From NCBI GenBank assembly GCA_938075305.1, contig CALJGV010000013.1:1-64000 (forward strand): a DNA stretch of 64,000 nt. The letters run 5' to 3'. The stretch's first letter is position 1; every line of letters begins with the position of its first letter. Shown in pieces: positions 1 to 9,200 of this stretch. The translations under genes were made by a program, and so were the position numbers. The stretch is from an uncultured bacterium (lineage in GTDB: Bacteria; Planctomycetota; UBA1135; GCA-002686595). The notes below the pieces were generated by a model, which was not told the origin of the DNA, did not search any database, and saw only the letters and a program-made list of their open reading frames with translations.

Positions 1-878
1 TCGCGCGCGGCGCGGTCGATGGCGACGTGCTCGAACCCTGCGGCCTCGATGTGCTGCTTGAGGTCGGCCTCGGTGAAGCCGAGGTGGACGTGCTGGAGCC
101 GGTCGCGCACCCACTCCTCGCCGTGGGCGAGCAGGTCGAGGACGAGCAGCTGTCCCCCCGGGCGGAGGATGCGGCGCGCTTCGCGCAGGGCCTGGCCGGG
201 GTCGTGGGCGTGATGCAGCGCCTGGCTGAGGACCGCCACGTCGTAGGAGTCCGACTCGAGCGGCAGGTCGACGATGTCGGCCTCGACCGTGTCGACGTTG
301 GTGATGCCCTTGCCGCGAGCGCGCGACTCCAGCTGGCGCAGCATCTCCGGCGAGACGTCCACGGCGGTGACGGACTCGGCGACCTCGGCGAGCATCAGGG
401 TCAGCATCCCGTCGCCGATCCCGAGGTCGACGTACCGGGCGCGGGGCGCGAGGCGCAGGATCCCGCGGGCGAGGCCCTCCCAGGTCCGGCCGGGCAGCAC
501 CTGCTCGTCGAAGGCCGCGGCAACCCGGTCGAAGTAGGACCGTGACTCCTGACGCCGCTTCTCCATGGCGGCCTGGTACCCCGCGTCGTCGGCGCGGAAC
601 TCATCGACCAGGTCGGAGTCGTCCAGCACCTGGACGATCAGCGCCAGGGAGCGGCAGGTGCAGAGGCTGTAGAAGCTCCGGCGGCCCGCCTTGCGGTGGG
701 CGAGGACCCCGACCTCCTTCAGGTGGGTGAGCTGGGTGGAGATCCGGCTCTGGCCCATGTTCAGGATCTCCTGGAGCTCCCCGACGGACAGCTCACCCTT
801 GCGGAGCAGGTTCAGGATCCGCAGGCGGGTCTCGTCCCCGAGGGTCTTGAGCAGGCGTGAGGTGGTGGAGAGGGGCAT
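1..878 (-). CDS. ArsR-family regulator fused to SAM-dependent methyltransferase (3' end outside window)
   Basis: The reverse strand reads open from an ATG at 878 to the window edge. The first ~95 residues are a winged-helix ArsR/SmtB domain (LKTLGDETRLRILNLL, then a recognition-helix region MGQSRISTQLTHLKEVG). It is followed by a class I methyltransferase domain with the SAM-binding motif VDLGIGDGMLTLML and the later segments VEADIVDLPL and ILRPGGQLLVLDLL. Proteins of this two-domain type often lie beside methionine or SAM-cycle genes and are thought to sense SAM or S-adenosylhomocysteine; that role is recalled, not shown here. A second upstream ATG (886) is out of frame. A 22-bp palindrome lies just upstream of the start and is a natural autoregulatory operator. 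The C-terminus and downstream partner genes lie outside the window. Confidence 0.88.
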   Translation of the reverse strand, partial: MPLSTTSRLLKTLGDETRLRILNLLRKGELSVGELQEILNMGQSRISTQLTHLKEVGVLAHRKAGRRSFYSLCTCRSLALIVQVLDDSDLVDEFRADDAGYQAAMEKRRQESRSYFDRVAAAFDEQVLPGRTWEGLARGILRLAPRARYVDLGIGDGMLTLMLAEVAESVTAVDVSPEMLRQLESRARGKGITNVDTVEADIVDLPLESDSYDVAVLSQALHHAHDPGQALREARRILRPGGQLLVLDLLAHGEEWVRDRLQHVHLGFTEADLKQHIEAAGFEHVAIDRAAR

Positions 879-896
879 GGCTCCATGAGAGTAGCA

Positions 897-918
897 CCCA
901 TCGAGATATCTTGATGGG
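897..918. promoter_or_regulatory. Palindromic operator candidate for the ArsR-methyltransferase gene
   Basis: A 22-bp inverted repeat centred between 907 and 908 on AGATATCT. Ten of its eleven base pairs match; the only mismatch is G903 against T912. It ends about 18 bp upstream of the ArsR-fusion start codon, where an autorepressor would sit. The AT-rich core stands out against its GC-rich surroundings. Operators of ArsR/SmtB proteins are typically dyads of this sort. Confidence 0.6.
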
Positions 919-1028
919 ATATTATCTGAATGGGACGATGGATCTCTCCCCCGGGGGCGATTGGACCCCCAGCGCTCAGTCTTTGACCATCGGGGTCTCC
1001 GAGCCCTGGCGGGGCGACCGGCGCTGGC

Positions 1029-2099
1029 CTACCGGGAGGCGGCGCTGCCGGCCGCGGCAGGGAGCGCTGCTCGGATGAGCTCCGTGGCGCCGTCCACCCA
1101 CGCAGTGTGGGTGTTGAGGGACGGGATGAGCACGAGTCGCTCGCCCCCGGCCTCCTCGAAGTCCTCCCGCGCCCGGATCCCGATCTCCTCGATCGTCTCG
1201 AGGCAGTCCGCCACGAACGACGGGCAGAACACGGCGACCCGCTTGGCGCCGCCCTTCGCCAGCTCGGGGACCACCTTGTCGGTGTAGGGGGTCAGCCACG
1301 GAGTGCGGCCCAGCCGCGACTGGAAGGCCGTGGAGTAGGTGCCCTCCTCGAGCCCGAGGGCCTCCACCACGGCGCGGGTGGTGGCGTAGCAGTGGGCGCT
1401 GTAGCACTGGCGGTTCGCGGCGCAGATCGACTGGCAGCAGTCGGGTGTCTTGAGGCAATGGCCGCCCGTGTCGTCGCTCTTGATCACGTGGCGCTCGGGG
1501 ACGCCGTGGTAGCTGAAGAGCACGTGGTCGGCGTCCAGCTCCTCGAGTACGGGCCGCGCCACGGCGGCGAAGGCCTCCACAAATTCCGGCGCGTCGTAGA
1601 ACGGCGGCACCACGCGGATGAAGGGCGTGTTCCAGAGCTTGCCCGCCTGGCGGTAGACCTCCTCCACCGCGGAGCCGGTGGAGCTGGAGGCGTACTGGGG
1701 GAACAGCGGCATCATCACCACCTCGTCGCAGCCCCGGGCCGCGAGCTCATTCAGGCCGGCCTCGATGGAGGGGTTGCCGTAGCGCATGGCGAGGACCACC
1801 TCCGCCTCGGGGAGGCGCTCCTGGACGCCGGCGGCGAGGGCCTTGCCGTGGACGAGGAGGGGGGAGCCCTCCTCGGTCCAGACCTCCCGGTAGGCCTCCG
1901 CGGACTTGCGCGGCCGGAGCGGGAGGATGATCAGGTTGAGCAGGGCGGCCCGGCCGATGGGGTTGATGTCCAGCACGCGCGGATCCGAGAGGAACTGCCG
2001 CAGGTAGCGGCGCACCTCGGGGGTCTGGGGTGCATCGGGGGTGCCGAGGTTCACCAGGAGTACGCCCGGCCGGCCATGTTGGGTTCCGTGCTCTTTCAT
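1029..2099 (-). CDS. hemH: Ferrochelatase
   Basis: A 356-residue protein matching the ferrochelatase family over its length. It would insert Fe2+ into a porphyrin (protoporphyrin IX or coproporphyrin III) at the end of haem synthesis. Visible landmarks are GVLLVNLGTPDAP at the N-terminus, the catalytic histidine in SYHGVPERH (H198) and the acidic pocket residue in CLETIEEIG (E301). Between them is a Cys-rich insert (C215, C221, C222, C226, C232, C237) like the internal segment of ferrochelatases reported to hold a [2Fe-2S] cluster. I chose the ATG at 2099 because the family's first beta-strand starts about ten residues later; an in-frame extension upstream has no family-like sequence. It is divergent from the AsmA-like gene, with 105 bp between them. 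Confidence 0.93.
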   Translation of the reverse strand: MKEHGTQHGRPGVLLVNLGTPDAPQTPEVRRYLRQFLSDPRVLDINPIGRAALLNLIILPLRPRKSAEAYREVWTEEGSPLLVHGKALAAGVQERLPEAEVVLAMRYGNPSIEAGLNELAARGCDEVVMMPLFPQYASSSTGSAVEEVYRQAGKLWNTPFIRVVPPFYDAPEFVEAFAAVARPVLEELDADHVLFSYHGVPERHVIKSDDTGGHCLKTPDCCQSICAANRQCYSAHCYATTRAVVEALGLEEGTYSTAFQSRLGRTPWLTPYTDKVVPELAKGGAKRVAVFCPSFVADCLETIEEIGIRAREDFEEAGGERLVLIPSLNTHTAWVDGATELIRAALPAAAGSAASR

Positions 2100-2204
2100 G
2101 GAGGGGGGAGGCTCGGCGACCGCGAACTCTCTCGCAAGTCTCGATACGCTTCCGTGGACCGGATTCGCGCGACCGCCTCCCCTGGAGGCTGAATCCTCTC
2201 TCCG

Positions 2205-4151
2205 ATGAACGCCGCCGAACAGACTGCCGCAGGCCCCCCTGGTGGGGAGCCCTCCCCCCCGTCGTCGGGGGGGAAGCGATCCCGTTGGTCGCGGCGGGTC
2301 ACGGCGCTGGCCCTGCTCCTCGGCGCTGCCCTGTTCATCGGGCCGCCCCTGGCCGGGGGCTGGCTGCGGGGGGAGTTCGAACGCCTCGCCTCCGCCGAAG
2401 TCCATGGAGAGGTCACGCTCGAGGGGCTGAGGCTCCGGCTGAACGGCAAGATCGACCTGGAGGGCCTGCGGGTCGCGGACGAGGCCGGGGAGACCGTGCT
2501 GTTCTCACCCCGAGGGATGATCGACGTGGGGCTGCGGTCGTGGCTCACCGGCCGCAAGGACCTGGCCGTGCACGTGTACGGGTCGGAGCTGGAGCTTGTC
2601 CGTGACGCGCACGGCGGGTGGAACGTGGAGCGCCTCGTGGCCTCTGACCGGGCGAGCGCTTCGGACGGGCCCCGCCCCGACGCTCCCGGCGAAGGGCCTC
2701 CCTCCGGGGGCGACACGCCCGCGCCCCGCCGCCGGCCGCTGGACCTCCACGGCCGGATTGAGTTCGCGGACTGCACCGTGGTCGTGCGCTCGGCCGAGAG
2801 CGCGCTGCAGCTGGCGGACGTCACCTTCACCATCGGCCTCGATGGCCCGGAGCAGTCCACCGCCGTGCGCCTAGAGGGCCACGTCCTCGGGGGCACCGGC
2901 AGCGTTGGGGACTTCTACGCCGACCTCTTCCTCTGGCCCGACGCCGGCCCCGGGCTGGAGATCGACCGGGTGGACGTGTCCGACCTCGAGCTTGGAGTCC
3001 TTCGGGAGGCCATGCGGATCGCCGGGGTCGAGGCGGACGAGCAGCTGAGCCTCGCCGGGACCGTCGACGTGCACGTGGAGGGTGGCGCGGAAGACCTGCG
3101 GGCCGACGCGCCCAACGCCGTACAGGCCACCGCCGAGGTCCTGGGCCTTCGGGTGGAGTACCCCGATGGAGCCGGCGGGCTCGCCTCGATCGTCGAGGAG
3201 GCCCCGGTCCGGCTCCGCGCCGAGCTCGCGAGCGCCGGGGACGGCGCCGGCTATGGCCTCGAGGGGGTGCTGGAAGCGCGGGGGGGCCAGGTGCGCCTGG
3301 ACGTCGCCGCCGACCCGGAGCTCCGCGCAGGGCTCCGCCTCGACGGGGCCTCCCTGGACGCGACCCTGGCGCCGCTGGTGGCGAGGTTGCACCCGGCCGC
3401 GCCGCTGCCCTCGGGCGCGGCGCTCGCCAGCGGAGCCCTGGGCCTCGTGGACGCGACGGTCTCCATGGGCGGCGTGGCCCCCGGGCGCTGGTCGGATCCG
3501 TCGGCGTGGTCCGGCGCGGGGAGCCTGACCCTCCGGGAGGTCGACCTCGCCCGCTCGCCGCTCGTCACCGGTTTGCTCGACGGGCTCGGCGCGGCGGGCC
3601 TGCTCCCGGCGATCGACCGGGCGGGGCTCGAGACCGCCCGGGTTGAGGCCACGCGACCCCTCAACTGGTCCCTCGCGGAGGGTCGGGTCACGTACCCGGA
3701 CCCGTGGACCTGGACCATCGGGGACCTGGAGACCACCTTCACCGGCTCGGTGGGCCTCGATCGCACCGTGGACCTCCGCTGGAACCTCCCGGTGGATGCG
3801 GCCCTCGCGGGGTCGAGGGAGGCGCTCCGGTGGCTGGAGGGTGAGACCCTGTCGGTCGAGGTCGGAGGGACCCTCGAGATGCCAACCCTCGACGTGAATG
3901 GGGCGATCAGGGATCTCCTGGATCGGGCCGCCTCCGGCGGACTCGGTCGGGCGCTCGAGCGAGAGCTGGGCCTCGGTGGCGGCGGCAGCGGCGCGAGCCC
4001 CGCCGCGCTGCTCCGGGAGGCGGACCGCCGTTGGTCCGAGGGGGACCGGGCGGGCGCGGCGCCGATCTATCGACGGATCCGCGACGAGTTCCCCCTGTCG
4101 CCCGTCTACCTCCTCAACCGCGATCGCATCAAGGCGCGCCGCAACGGCTGA
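2205..4151 (+). CDS. AsmA/TamB-like membrane-anchored protein
   Basis: 648 residues, function unknown. A Pro/Gly-rich cytoplasmic leader (1-30) precedes one membrane helix (about 32-52, VTALALLLGAALFIGPPLAG). After that comes a long beta-rich region beginning with the AsmA-type pattern of a short strand, LEGLRLRLNGKIDLEGLRV and a GSELELVRDAHGGWNVERL segment. AsmA-family proteins sit in the inner membrane with the bulk in the periplasm and are linked to lipid transport or outer-membrane assembly; that role is only inferred here. The last ~45 residues (LLREADRRWSEGDRAGAAPIYRRI) look like a single TPR-type hairpin, an uncommon ending for AsmA proteins. It converges on the next gene with a 5-bp gap. 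Confidence 0.65.
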   Translation: MNAAEQTAAGPPGGEPSPPSSGGKRSRWSRRVTALALLLGAALFIGPPLAGGWLRGEFERLASAEVHGEVTLEGLRLRLNGKIDLEGLRVADEAGETVLFSPRGMIDVGLRSWLTGRKDLAVHVYGSELELVRDAHGGWNVERLVASDRASASDGPRPDAPGEGPPSGGDTPAPRRRPLDLHGRIEFADCTVVVRSAESALQLADVTFTIGLDGPEQSTAVRLEGHVLGGTGSVGDFYADLFLWPDAGPGLEIDRVDVSDLELGVLREAMRIAGVEADEQLSLAGTVDVHVEGGAEDLRADAPNAVQATAEVLGLRVEYPDGAGGLASIVEEAPVRLRAELASAGDGAGYGLEGVLEARGGQVRLDVAADPELRAGLRLDGASLDATLAPLVARLHPAAPLPSGAALASGALGLVDATVSMGGVAPGRWSDPSAWSGAGSLTLREVDLARSPLVTGLLDGLGAAGLLPAIDRAGLETARVEATRPLNWSLAEGRVTYPDPWTWTIGDLETTFTGSVGLDRTVDLRWNLPVDAALAGSREALRWLEGETLSVEVGGTLEMPTLDVNGAIRDLLDRAASGGLGRALERELGLGGGGSGASPAALLREADRRWSEGDRAGAAPIYRRIRDEFPLSPVYLLNRDRIKARRNG

Positions 4152-4156
4152 GCCGA

Positions 4157-4909
4157 TCAAGCACCGACGTCGCGGCGGGCTGAGGCGATCAGGACGCGGT
4201 TCATGGGGGAGATGGTGGGGGCGATCGTCTTCCAGCGCACCCGGTGCCCCGCCTGCTCGAGGGCGTAGGTGCGGTGCACGTCGATGGCCTCGTCCGCGCC
4301 GAGGGCGAGCTTGAGGCCCTCGGGCGCAGGGTGTCCGCGGTGGGGCCGGCAGCAGGGGAGCGCCGCGATGGCGCCGCCGGCCTCGACGGTCAGCTCGATG
4401 GCGCGATCGGTGCGGAGGCCGCAGGCGTGGATCGCGATCACGCCGGTGCCGGGCTCGAGGGAGGTGCGCTTGAGCTGCTCCCGGCGCCACTCGACCTTGG
4501 GCGGCGCCCAGGGGGCCACGTCGCCGGCGGCCTGAAGGATGAGGTCCGCGCTCGCTGGGCGCTCGCGGTCCACGAGGAGGACGCGCTCCACCTGCCGCTC
4601 GAAGACGGCGAAGAGGATCCCTGCCAGACCGTGTCCGCAGCAGAGGTCCGCGACCGCCGGCGCGCGCACCGCCTTGCGCGCCAGGGCGAAGACCTCCGTC
4701 GCCTCGAGCAGCTCCTTCATGCAGGTCGCCCTGCGCTCGCAGAGGGCCCGGGCGAAGGCCGCGGGGAGCGAGTCGCCGGGGAAGAGCCGCGCGTCCTCGG
4801 GCCGGAGCGTGTTGCGCGAGCCGTGGAGCGAGGGGCGGCTGGAGAGCTCTCGGTGGAAGCGGAGCTTCTCGGAGGACTCCATCACCTCTTGGATCGACCG
4901 TTCCTCCAT
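4157..4909 (-). CDS. Class I methyltransferase-like protein (Methyltransf_32 type)
   Basis: 250 residues from the ATG at 4909. The SAM-binding motif is AVADLCCGHGLAGILFAVF, followed by an acidic strand end (VLLVDRERP). A later IAIHACGLRTDRAIELTVEAG...ALPCC segment is characteristic of the Methyltransf_32 group, whose members modify RNA or unknown substrates. I reject the longer reading from 5014 because its extra 35 residues look non-coding and overlap the leader of the divergent gene. The substrate cannot be told from the sequence. Confidence 0.7.
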   Translation of the reverse strand: MEERSIQEVMESSEKLRFHRELSSRPSLHGSRNTLRPEDARLFPGDSLPAAFARALCERRATCMKELLEATEVFALARKAVRAPAVADLCCGHGLAGILFAVFERQVERVLLVDRERPASADLILQAAGDVAPWAPPKVEWRREQLKRTSLEPGTGVIAIHACGLRTDRAIELTVEAGGAIAALPCCRPHRGHPAPEGLKLALGADEAIDVHRTYALEQAGHRVRWKTIAPTISPMNRVLIASARRDVGA

Positions 4910-5131
4910 CGCGCTTTGCTCGGCGCAGACCCCCCAAGAGCCTGCGCCCCGAGATGGTAGGCCAGCAGCGAGCGCATGTGGCGGCTCGGTTTCCAGGGGC
5001 GCCTTCCCATGCATGACCTGAGGAATACCCGCGAATCACGGAAGGAGGGTGGGGCGAGCGCGTCCCTCTCCCGCAAGGGTGCAAGGCCCGTCGGTCGCCG
5101 CGTCCGACCATCCATCACGAAGAGAACCGTC

Positions 5132-6052
5132 ATGCGAATCCAACCAATCATCTTCCTGTCATTGACCCTGTCTCTCCTTCACCCCGGCCCCGCTGCAGCT
5201 GGTGAGTCACTCGTCGAGGGGCGCGGTCTTGCGGCTACCGAGAGGTCCGTCGCGCAGGACGACCTCTTCCCCGCGGCGAGTGCTTCCCTGGAGATAGCCC
5301 TCGATGACAAGGGCGAGGGACCGAGCATGCTCTGGTTGACGCGCCGTTATGGCGAGCTCTCGGGCCAGCACATCACCTTCAGCGCCGAGACCAAGGCGCA
5401 GCTCGAGGCGACCCTGGTGCAGCTCGATCGGGGCCTCTCGGTCCCCGCGCCCCAGGTCCAGCAGGCCTTCGAGGTGATGCTCCGCCAGTCGGGCTTCAGC
5501 CTCGCGATCGAGAGCGCGGCGGCGCCGAGGATCCTCAGGATCCGTAGCATGAACTCGCCCGAGAGCGCCGAGCTTAAGCAGACGAGCAAGCTGATCTCCA
5601 CCGCTCAGCTCGACCTGGCGCGGCGGCACCCGGCCATGCAGTTCCACGTGGTGGTGAATCTCCCTCACCTCGACGTCCGCCAGGTCAGCAACAGCCTGCG
5701 GAGCATCATCACCGACTCGAGAACCACCATGCTGCTCCCCGCGGGGAACAGCCGATCCATGGTCATGGGTGGCTTCGGGGACTGGGTTCACGAGAACGCT
5801 CGAATGTTGCAGGCCATGGACGCCGCGGCGGCCGAGGCCGAGGTCGACCGGAGTGAGGTCATCATCGTGCTGTCGTCCGGGGACGCGAACGCGATGGCCA
5901 AGATGCTCGAGGGGGTCTTCAGCCACACGGAATCGCCGCCGTCCCAGCGGGTCCTCATTCGACCGAGCGAGGCGACCCAGTCCCTCCTCGTCAGCGCCCC
6001 GAGCGGCCGGATGGACACGATTCGGAGGGTGATCGCCGCCCTCGATCGCTGA
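5132..6052 (+). CDS. Secretin N-domain-like exported protein lacking the secretin barrel
   Basis: 306 residues starting at ATG 5132 with a clear signal peptide (MRIQPIIFLSLTLSLL, cleavage near PAAAG). Residues ~60-140 resemble an N0/STN-like domain (GQHITFSAETKAQLEATLVQL...LRQSGFSLAI). They are followed by two secretin N1-type domains: HVVVNLPHLDVRQVSNSLRSII, then EVIIVLSSGDANAMAKMLEGVF ending in TIRRVIAALDR. In GspD/PilQ proteins such domains line the periplasmic vestibule ahead of an outer-membrane barrel. Here the protein stops after the N-domains, so it may be an accessory periplasmic ring or an adaptor. No type II secretion or pilus genes are nearby. A longer start at 4976 would bury the signal peptide and is rejected. 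Confidence 0.65.
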   Translation: MRIQPIIFLSLTLSLLHPGPAAAGESLVEGRGLAATERSVAQDDLFPAASASLEIALDDKGEGPSMLWLTRRYGELSGQHITFSAETKAQLEATLVQLDRGLSVPAPQVQQAFEVMLRQSGFSLAIESAAAPRILRIRSMNSPESAELKQTSKLISTAQLDLARRHPAMQFHVVVNLPHLDVRQVSNSLRSIITDSRTTMLLPAGNSRSMVMGGFGDWVHENARMLQAMDAAAAEAEVDRSEVIIVLSSGDANAMAKMLEGVFSHTESPPSQRVLIRPSEATQSLLVSAPSGRMDTIRRVIAALDR

Positions 6053-6084
6053 TCAGCAGCGTCTCGGTCCGCGTGCTCCATGGG

Positions 6085-6119
6085 GCCCGGTGGTGGTCGG
6101 CAAGCGACCGCCACCGGGC
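6085..6119 (+). terminator. Intrinsic terminator-like hairpin after the secretin-like gene
   Basis: A 15-bp stem (6085-6099 pairing with 6105-6119) with one G-T pair and a 5-nt loop, 33 bp after the stop of the upstream gene. The following bases are only moderately T-rich (TTCGTT), so termination may be weak. The stem is strong even for this GC level. Confidence 0.6.
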
Positions 6120-6270
6120 TTCGTTCATGTAGCGGCGCCCCTCTGTCGTCGCAAAAGGGGTCAGGTGGGGTGCGCGCGATTCGCCGCAGGGGTAAGGCTC
6201 CGGTGGCGGGAGGGGCGCGGCGGGTGGCGCCCGCCTAACCTGGGGGCTCCCTCAACCGGACCCGGCACCA

Positions 6271-9200
6271 ATGCTCCTCTCCCTCGCCTGCGCCCTCTCC
6301 CTCTCCGCTGCTCCCGTCGCCATCCAGGGCGGCTCATCCCCCGCGGAGCTCCTGGAGGGCCTCTCGTTCCGCGAAATCGGCCCCTACCGCGGAGGCCGCT
6401 CGGCCGCCGTGTGCGGACTCGACGGCGACCCGGACACGTACTACATGGGCGCCGCCGGCGGCGGGGTTTGGAAGACCACGGACGGGGGGGAGAGCTGGGG
6501 CAACGTCTCGGACGGCTTCTTCGGCGGCTCCATCGGCGCCGTGGCGGTGAGCGAGTGGGACCCCAACGTTGTGTACGTCGGCGGCGGGGAGAAGACCGTG
6601 CGCGGCAACGTCGGCCACGGGGACGGGCTCTGGCGCTCCGACGACGCCGGCAAGACGTGGCGCATGATCGGGCTCGCCGACAGCCACCACATCTCGCGCA
6701 TCCGGATCCACCCGCGGGACCCGGACACCGCTTGGGTCGCCGTGATGGGCCACCTCTACGGCCCGCACCCCACCCGCGGCGTGTACCGCACCACCGACGG
6801 GGGAGAGACCTGGGACGAGGTCCTGTTCGTCAGCGACGACGTCGGCTGCGTGGACCTCGCCCTCGACCCGAGCAACCCGCGGGTCATGTTCGCGACCTTC
6901 TGGCGGATCCGCCGGACGCCGTACTCCCTCAGCTCAGGGGGCGAGGGCTCCTCCATCTGGAGGAGCACGGACGGCGGTGAGAACTGGACGGACATCAGCG
7001 CCAACGAGGGCCTGCCCGAGGGCACGATCGGCATCGCTGGCGTGAGCGTCTCCGGCGCGGATCCGGAGGTGGTGTACGCCATCATCGAGGCCGAGGAGGG
7101 CGGCGTGTTCCGGTCGAACGACGGCGGGGACACCTGGAAGCGCACCAACAGCGAGCGGAAGCTCCGCCAGCGCGCCTGGTACTACTCGCGGCTCGTGGCG
7201 GACCCCGTCGATGAGGACACCGTCTACGTCATGAACGTGGGCTTCCACCGCTCCACGGACGGCGGCAAGACCTTCGAGCGCATCTCCACGCCCCACGGCG
7301 ACAACCACGACCTCTGGATCGCCCCCAGCGACCCGGCGCGGATGATCGAGTCCAACGACGGCGGCGCCAACGTGAGCGTGGACGCCGGCGCCTCCTGGAC
7401 CGACCAGGACATGCAGCCCACCTCTCAGATGTACCGGGTCTCCGTGGACACGGCCTTCCCGTACCGGCTGCTCGGCGGCCAGCAGGACAACTCCGCGGTG
7501 CGGATCCGATCCCGCTCCCTGGACGGCGGCTCCATCGGCGTGCGCGACTGGGAGCCCACCGCTGGCGGCGAGAGCGGCCACATCGCCGCCCACCCCGCGG
7601 ACCCCGACATCGTCTTCGGCGGCTCCTACGGCGGTTACCTGACCATGCGGAACCACCGCACGGGCCAGCGCCGCAACGTGACCGTGTGGCCGGACAACCC
7701 CATGGGGGCCGGCGCCGAGGGCATGCGCTATCGGTTCCAGTGGAACTTCCCCCTGTTCTTCTCTCCCCACGGAGACCTGGACGTGGCGCCCGGCGAGGAG
7801 GGGAGTCCCGCGCTCTACGCGGCCTCCAACGTGCTCTTCCGCTCGACGGACCTGGGCCAGAGCTGGAAGCAGATCAGCCCGGACCTGACCAAGAATGACC
7901 CGGCCCTGCTCGTCTCCTCGGGCGGCCCGATCACCAAGGACAACACCGGCGTCGAGTACTACTGCACGATCTTCGCCGCCTTCGAGCACCCGCTCCAGAA
8001 GGGCATCCTGTGGTGCGGGTCCGACGACGGCCGGGTCCACGTGAGCGTGGACGACGGCGCGGCCTGGGAGGACGTGACCCCAGGCGCGCTCCCCGAGTGG
8101 ACCCAGGTCAACGACCTCATCCCCGACCCCTTCACGTCGGGCGGCGCGTACCTCGCGGGCACGCGCTACAAGCTCGACGACTTCCGGCCGTACCTCTACC
8201 ACACCACCGACTTCGGCCGCACCTGGCGGGACCTCTCGGGAGGCATCGAGGGCGACCACTTCGTGCGCGCGATCGAGGCCGACCCCGAGCGGCGCGGCCT
8301 GCTCTTCGCGGGCACCGAGCGCGGGCTCTACGTCTCTTTCGATGACGGCAAGAGCTGGGACTCTCTGCAGCTGGACCTGCCTGTGGTGCCCATCACAGAC
8401 CTCGCCATCGCCCGCGGTGACCTCGTGGTCGCGACCCAGGGCCGGGGCTTCTGGATCCTCGATGAGCTGACGCCCCTCCGCCAGCTGGACGCGGCGACGC
8501 ACGCCGGGGCCACGGTGCTCTACGCACCATTGGACGCCACGCGCGCCATGGGCGGCCGCGGCCGCGGTGGTGAGCCTGCGGGCGCGAACCCGGCCTTTGG
8601 CATGACCATCGACTACCGGCTCGCGACCGATACCGAGGACGTCGAGCTGACCATCAAGGACTACGACGGCGCCGTGATTCGAACCTTCACGCCCGAGGGC
8701 GAGGAGAGCGACGGGGAGTTCGCCGCCGAGCGCAGCAACGTGCTCCCCACGGGGGCGGGTTTCCACCGCTTCACGTGGAACCTGCGGGCCACGGGGGCGG
8801 AGTCCTTCGACGACATGATCCTGTGGAACGGCGGCCTCGGCGGCCCCAAGGTCCCGCCCGGCCAGTACCGCGTGGAGCTCACCGTGGACGGCGAGACCGC
8901 CAGCGTCTCGGGGCTCGTCCTCGCCGACCCCCGCTCCGATGCCACCAGCATGGACCTCGTGGAGCAGTACCGCTTCGCCCGGTCCACGGGCGCGCTCCTG
9001 ACCCGCGCCCACAAGGCCATTCGTGACCTGCGGGCGGCGCGGGAGGACCTCGAGGGCCTCAAGGGGCGCCTCCCGGAGACGGACGGGGCCGAGGCCCTCG
9101 GGGCCCGCATCGACGGCGCGCTGGAGGTGATGAAGGCGGTGGAGGAGGAGCTCTACCAGACGAAGAACCGCAGCCGTCAGGACCCCCTGAACTACCCGAT

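Noticed and set aside
2871-5111. Reverse-strand open frame of ~750 codons across the AsmA-like and methyltransferase genes
   Set aside because: Arg/Pro-rich, no domain, and in conflict with two better-supported genes.
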